This document shows positions 62,390 to 64,000 of a stretch of DNA of 64,000 bases, piece by piece. Every line of letters starts with the position of its first letter. Positions within the stretch are counted from its first letter, which is position 1. The notes under the pieces were generated by a model, which worked only from the letters and a program-made list of their open reading frames with translations, was not told the origin of the DNA and ran no database searches. This DNA comes from an uncultured Clostridia bacterium (GTDB taxonomy: Bacteria; Bacillota; Clostridia; TANB77; CAG-508), in assembly GCA_947167965.1 (NCBI GenBank), contig CAMVJW010000001.1, forward strand, positions 62,001-126,000. Direction: 5' to 3'. Both the position numbers and the translations under genes were made by a program.

Positions 62390-62419
62390 ATTTTCATCTT
62401 CACTTTCTTAAAATTTTTG

Positions 62420-62929
62420 TTACGTATTCTGTGTAGCCTTTACATCTATATCAATTTCACTTTGACCTGCTACAGTAGTTTCAAGTGGAGCGTCAAATGT
62501 TAATGTATGGGTATGCTCTGAATTTGCATCATTTACTGCAAAACTACCTGCATTTTCAAAAGTAATTTTCCCATTTTCCGGTGTTTTAGTCTCTCTACCA
62601 TCAATTGTAACCTGAATTCCATCTGGTAAATTTGACAATTCCACATCATAAGTTATTGAAACCTCTGAAGTTGATATTACTTTTAATGAATAGTTTTGTA
62701 CGTTTTTTCCAGATACAATGTCTAGTGTATTACTTGATCCTGTAGTATCTAACGACACTTCCCATTTAGCTACATTTGTAGAAGATCCTTTTGCTGCTTC
62801 TGCAGAATATTTAGAAAAGGAATTAATTGAATAGTTAGTTATAAAAAACACAAAACATAGAAATACTAGTGATATTGTTCTATTCATTATAGCTATTCTT
62901 CTTGCTCTTCTTGCTCTTCTTTTTGTCAT
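62420..62929 (-). CDS. TasA/camelysin-like secreted protein
   Basis: 169 aa. A highly basic start (MTKRRARRARRIAIMNR), one helix (about 17-33), then SINSFSKYSAEAAKGSST, the cleavage-region pattern of SipW/TasA-type or related matrix proteins. The mature region is a beta sandwich (VAKWEVSLDT...). It forms an operon with the InlB-repeat protein (30-nt gap). No SipW-type peptidase is in the window. AAAGGGG precedes the ATG. Confidence 0.65.
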   Translation of the reverse strand: MTKRRARRARRIAIMNRTISLVFLCFVFFITNYSINSFSKYSAEAAKGSSTNVAKWEVSLDTTGSSNTLDIVSGKNVQNYSLKVISTSEVSITYDVELSNLPDGIQVTIDGRETKTPENGKITFENAGSFAVNDANSEHTHTLTFDAPLETTVAGQSEIDIDVKATQNT

Positions 62930-62985
62930 TTGTTTTCCCCTTTCCTAATTTATTTCCATATAAATTAATCTAATATACATTTTTA

Positions 62986-63014
62986 ATTTTATCAAAGTAA
63001 ATGAACGTTTTCAA
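62986..63014 (-). promoter_or_regulatory. Promoter of the surface-protein operon
   Basis: Minus-strand TTGAAA (63014-63009), 17-bp spacer, TAAAAT (62991-62986), 57 nt upstream of the start codon. Confidence 0.6.
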
Positions 63015-63136
63015 CTGTTCAAAACTGATTTATTCTTTTAAAAAGTTTCTTTTGTTACTCTCACTTGAAAAGCAGCTTTTTTGAATATTTTTTTACATTT
63101 TTTTTACATTTTCATTACATATTTATATTTTTTAAA

Positions 63137-63168
63137 AAACACCTTTCATTTTTCAATAAAAGATGTTT
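63137..63168 (-). terminator. Terminator after mgtE
   Basis: A 10-bp stem with one G-U pair on the minus strand (63168-63159 with 63146-63137), followed by six or more T. Confidence 0.7.
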
Positions 63169-63197
63169 ATTATATTATTATTTATTTTTTATTAATC

Positions 63198-64000
63198 CTA
63201 TATTCCCATTATAAGAACTGCGACTTTAAAAAACACTAAAATAGAACACATATCTACTATTGTTGTAATTAGTGGTGCTGCCATTATTGCTGGATCTAGT
63301 TTTAATTTTTTTGCTATCATAGGAAGAACTCCTCCCACAAACTTTGAAATAACAGCTGTTGCAATTAATGTTATTCCTACAACAGATGATAACAACAAAA
63401 CTCTTCCTGGATATTGTTTTCCATATTGAAAATAAATTCTTATTCCAGTAACAACTGCTAATGTAATTCCTACGATAATAGCTACTCTTAATTCTTTCCA
63501 AATTACCTTAAATACATCTGATAATTTAATTTCATCAAGAGCTAAACCTCTTATTATTAGTGTTGAACTTTGAGAGCCACAATTTCCACCAGTATCCATT
63601 ATCATTGGAATAAAAGCAACCAAAATTGGAACTGCTGCAAATGCATTTTCATATTTTTGAATAATTAATCCTGTAAATGTTGAAGATAGCATCAGTACAA
63701 GTAACCACATAATTCTATGTCTTGCATGTGTAAAAACACTTGTCTTGAAATATGTATCCTCATTTGGTAACATAGCAGCCATTTTCTCAAAGTCCTCTGT
63801 GTTTTCATCTTGTAATACGTCAATAGCATCATCTATTGTAACTATTCCAACTAATCTCTTTTCTTTATCTACAACAGGTATTGCCATATAATTATATTTA
63901 TCAAACAGTTTTGCAACATTTTCTTGATCTTCTGAAGTTAAAATACTTATTGGATTTTCTTCCATTATATCTTTTATTTTTACATCTCTATCAGAAATAA
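63198..64000 (-). CDS. mgtE: Magnesium transporter MgtE (5' end outside the window)
   Basis: The frame is open to the right edge, so the N-terminal domain is missing; about 267 residues are visible. The second CBS domain (around VKIKDIMEENPISIL and FDKYNYMAIPVVDKE) is followed by five membrane helices. The ion-selectivity motif PMIMDTGGNCGSQSSTLIIRG marks MgtE. It is a Mg2+ channel gated by its cytoplasmic Mg2+-sensing domains. Confidence 0.95.
   Translation of the reverse strand, partial: ISDRDVKIKDIMEENPISILTSEDQENVAKLFDKYNYMAIPVVDKEKRLVGIVTIDDAIDVLQDENTEDFEKMAAMLPNEDTYFKTSVFTHARHRIMWLLVLMLSSTFTGLIIQKYENAFAAVPILVAFIPMIMDTGGNCGSQSSTLIIRGLALDEIKLSDVFKVIWKELRVAIIVGITLAVVTGIRIYFQYGKQYPGRVLLLSSVVGITLIATAVISKFVGGVLPMIAKKLKLDPAIMAAPLITTIVDMCSILVFFKVAVLIMGI

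Noticed and set aside
1..64000. CRISPR arrays, tRNA or rRNA genes
   Set aside because: No regularly spaced repeats, no cloverleaf with the conserved GGTTCGAATCC-type arm, and no rRNA segments were seen.

Overview
The window reads as a chromosomal segment of a very AT-rich, Gram-positive, endospore-forming member of the Clostridia. Evidence: spo0A, a complete spoIIIAA-AH operon, a ylbJ homologue, a SpoVB-like flippase, ricT, the Asp23/AmaP module, strong AGGAGG ribosome binding sites and frequent TTG/GTG starts. No rRNA, tRNA, CRISPR array, insertion sequence or prophage is visible. The right edge cuts mgtE; the left edge probably holds the last codons of another gene.

The most remarkable observation concerns the codon CGG. 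I went through every CGG trinucleotide on the coding strand of the genes described here. Dozens straddle two codons (xxC-GGx or xCG-Gxx) and are read normally. CGG falls in the reading frame only seven times, and at all seven the reading frame breaks and is restored exactly by skipping the C, so that CGGN is read as GGN (glycine). The sites are in a spoVB-like gene (one), ylbJ (two), spoIIIAA (two), a pilus-type ParA-like ATPase gene (one) and a DUF4160 gene (one). I saw no in-frame CGG read as ordinary arginine and, apart from one ambiguous N-terminus at 29717-29767, no other frameshift. CGG therefore looks like a +1 recoding codon in this organism, concentrated in sporulation and accessory genes. 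Sequencing error cannot be excluded from this window alone, but the pattern does not look like random indels. I give these genes as continuous recoded CDSs.

Layout. 1-5.8 kb: SpoVB-like flippase, rlmN, a TrpB2-type tryptophan synthase beta chain preceded by a complete Trp-leader attenuator, an OmpR-type regulator and a small alarmone synthetase. 5.9-12.5 kb: a bactofilin-like membrane protein, a class A PBP, ylbJ, and two small gene pairs bounded by copies of the spo0A terminator. 12.6-22.7 kb: spo0A, mscL, ferredoxin, ricT-holB, lepB, ppaC, a CobW GTPase with a YgjV-like protein, upp, a hemolysin III protein, a small membrane protein and a HAD hydrolase. 22.7-33.6 kb: two tandem ThyX paralogues, mutS, a long-chain acyl-CoA ligase, an orphan VirD4/TraG-type ATPase and murC. 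33.7-46.5 kb: a large minus-strand operon for a Tad/type IV pilus-like machine (SAF protein, two ParA-like proteins, TadA-like ATPase, a fused TadB-TadC-like membrane protein) followed by a run of small single-helix proteins, five of which start with the same MENAS N-terminus and lack a prepilin leader. 46.7-51.9 kb: spoIIIA operon, co-oriented and directly upstream of the pilus-like operon. 52-60 kb: yebC, a BaiN-like flavoprotein, a divergent PAP2 protein, xseB, xseA, nusB, DUF2273, amaP, asp23 and pyk. 60.3-64 kb: two TasA/InlB-type surface proteins and mgtE.

Functional links: Spo0A and RicT control sporulation entry. SpoIIIA forms the feeding-tube channel. The SpoVB-like protein, YlbJ and SpoIIIAA need the CGG shift to be made, so sporulation may be gated by decoding of one codon. 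The Trp leader provides feedback on the TrpB2-type enzyme.
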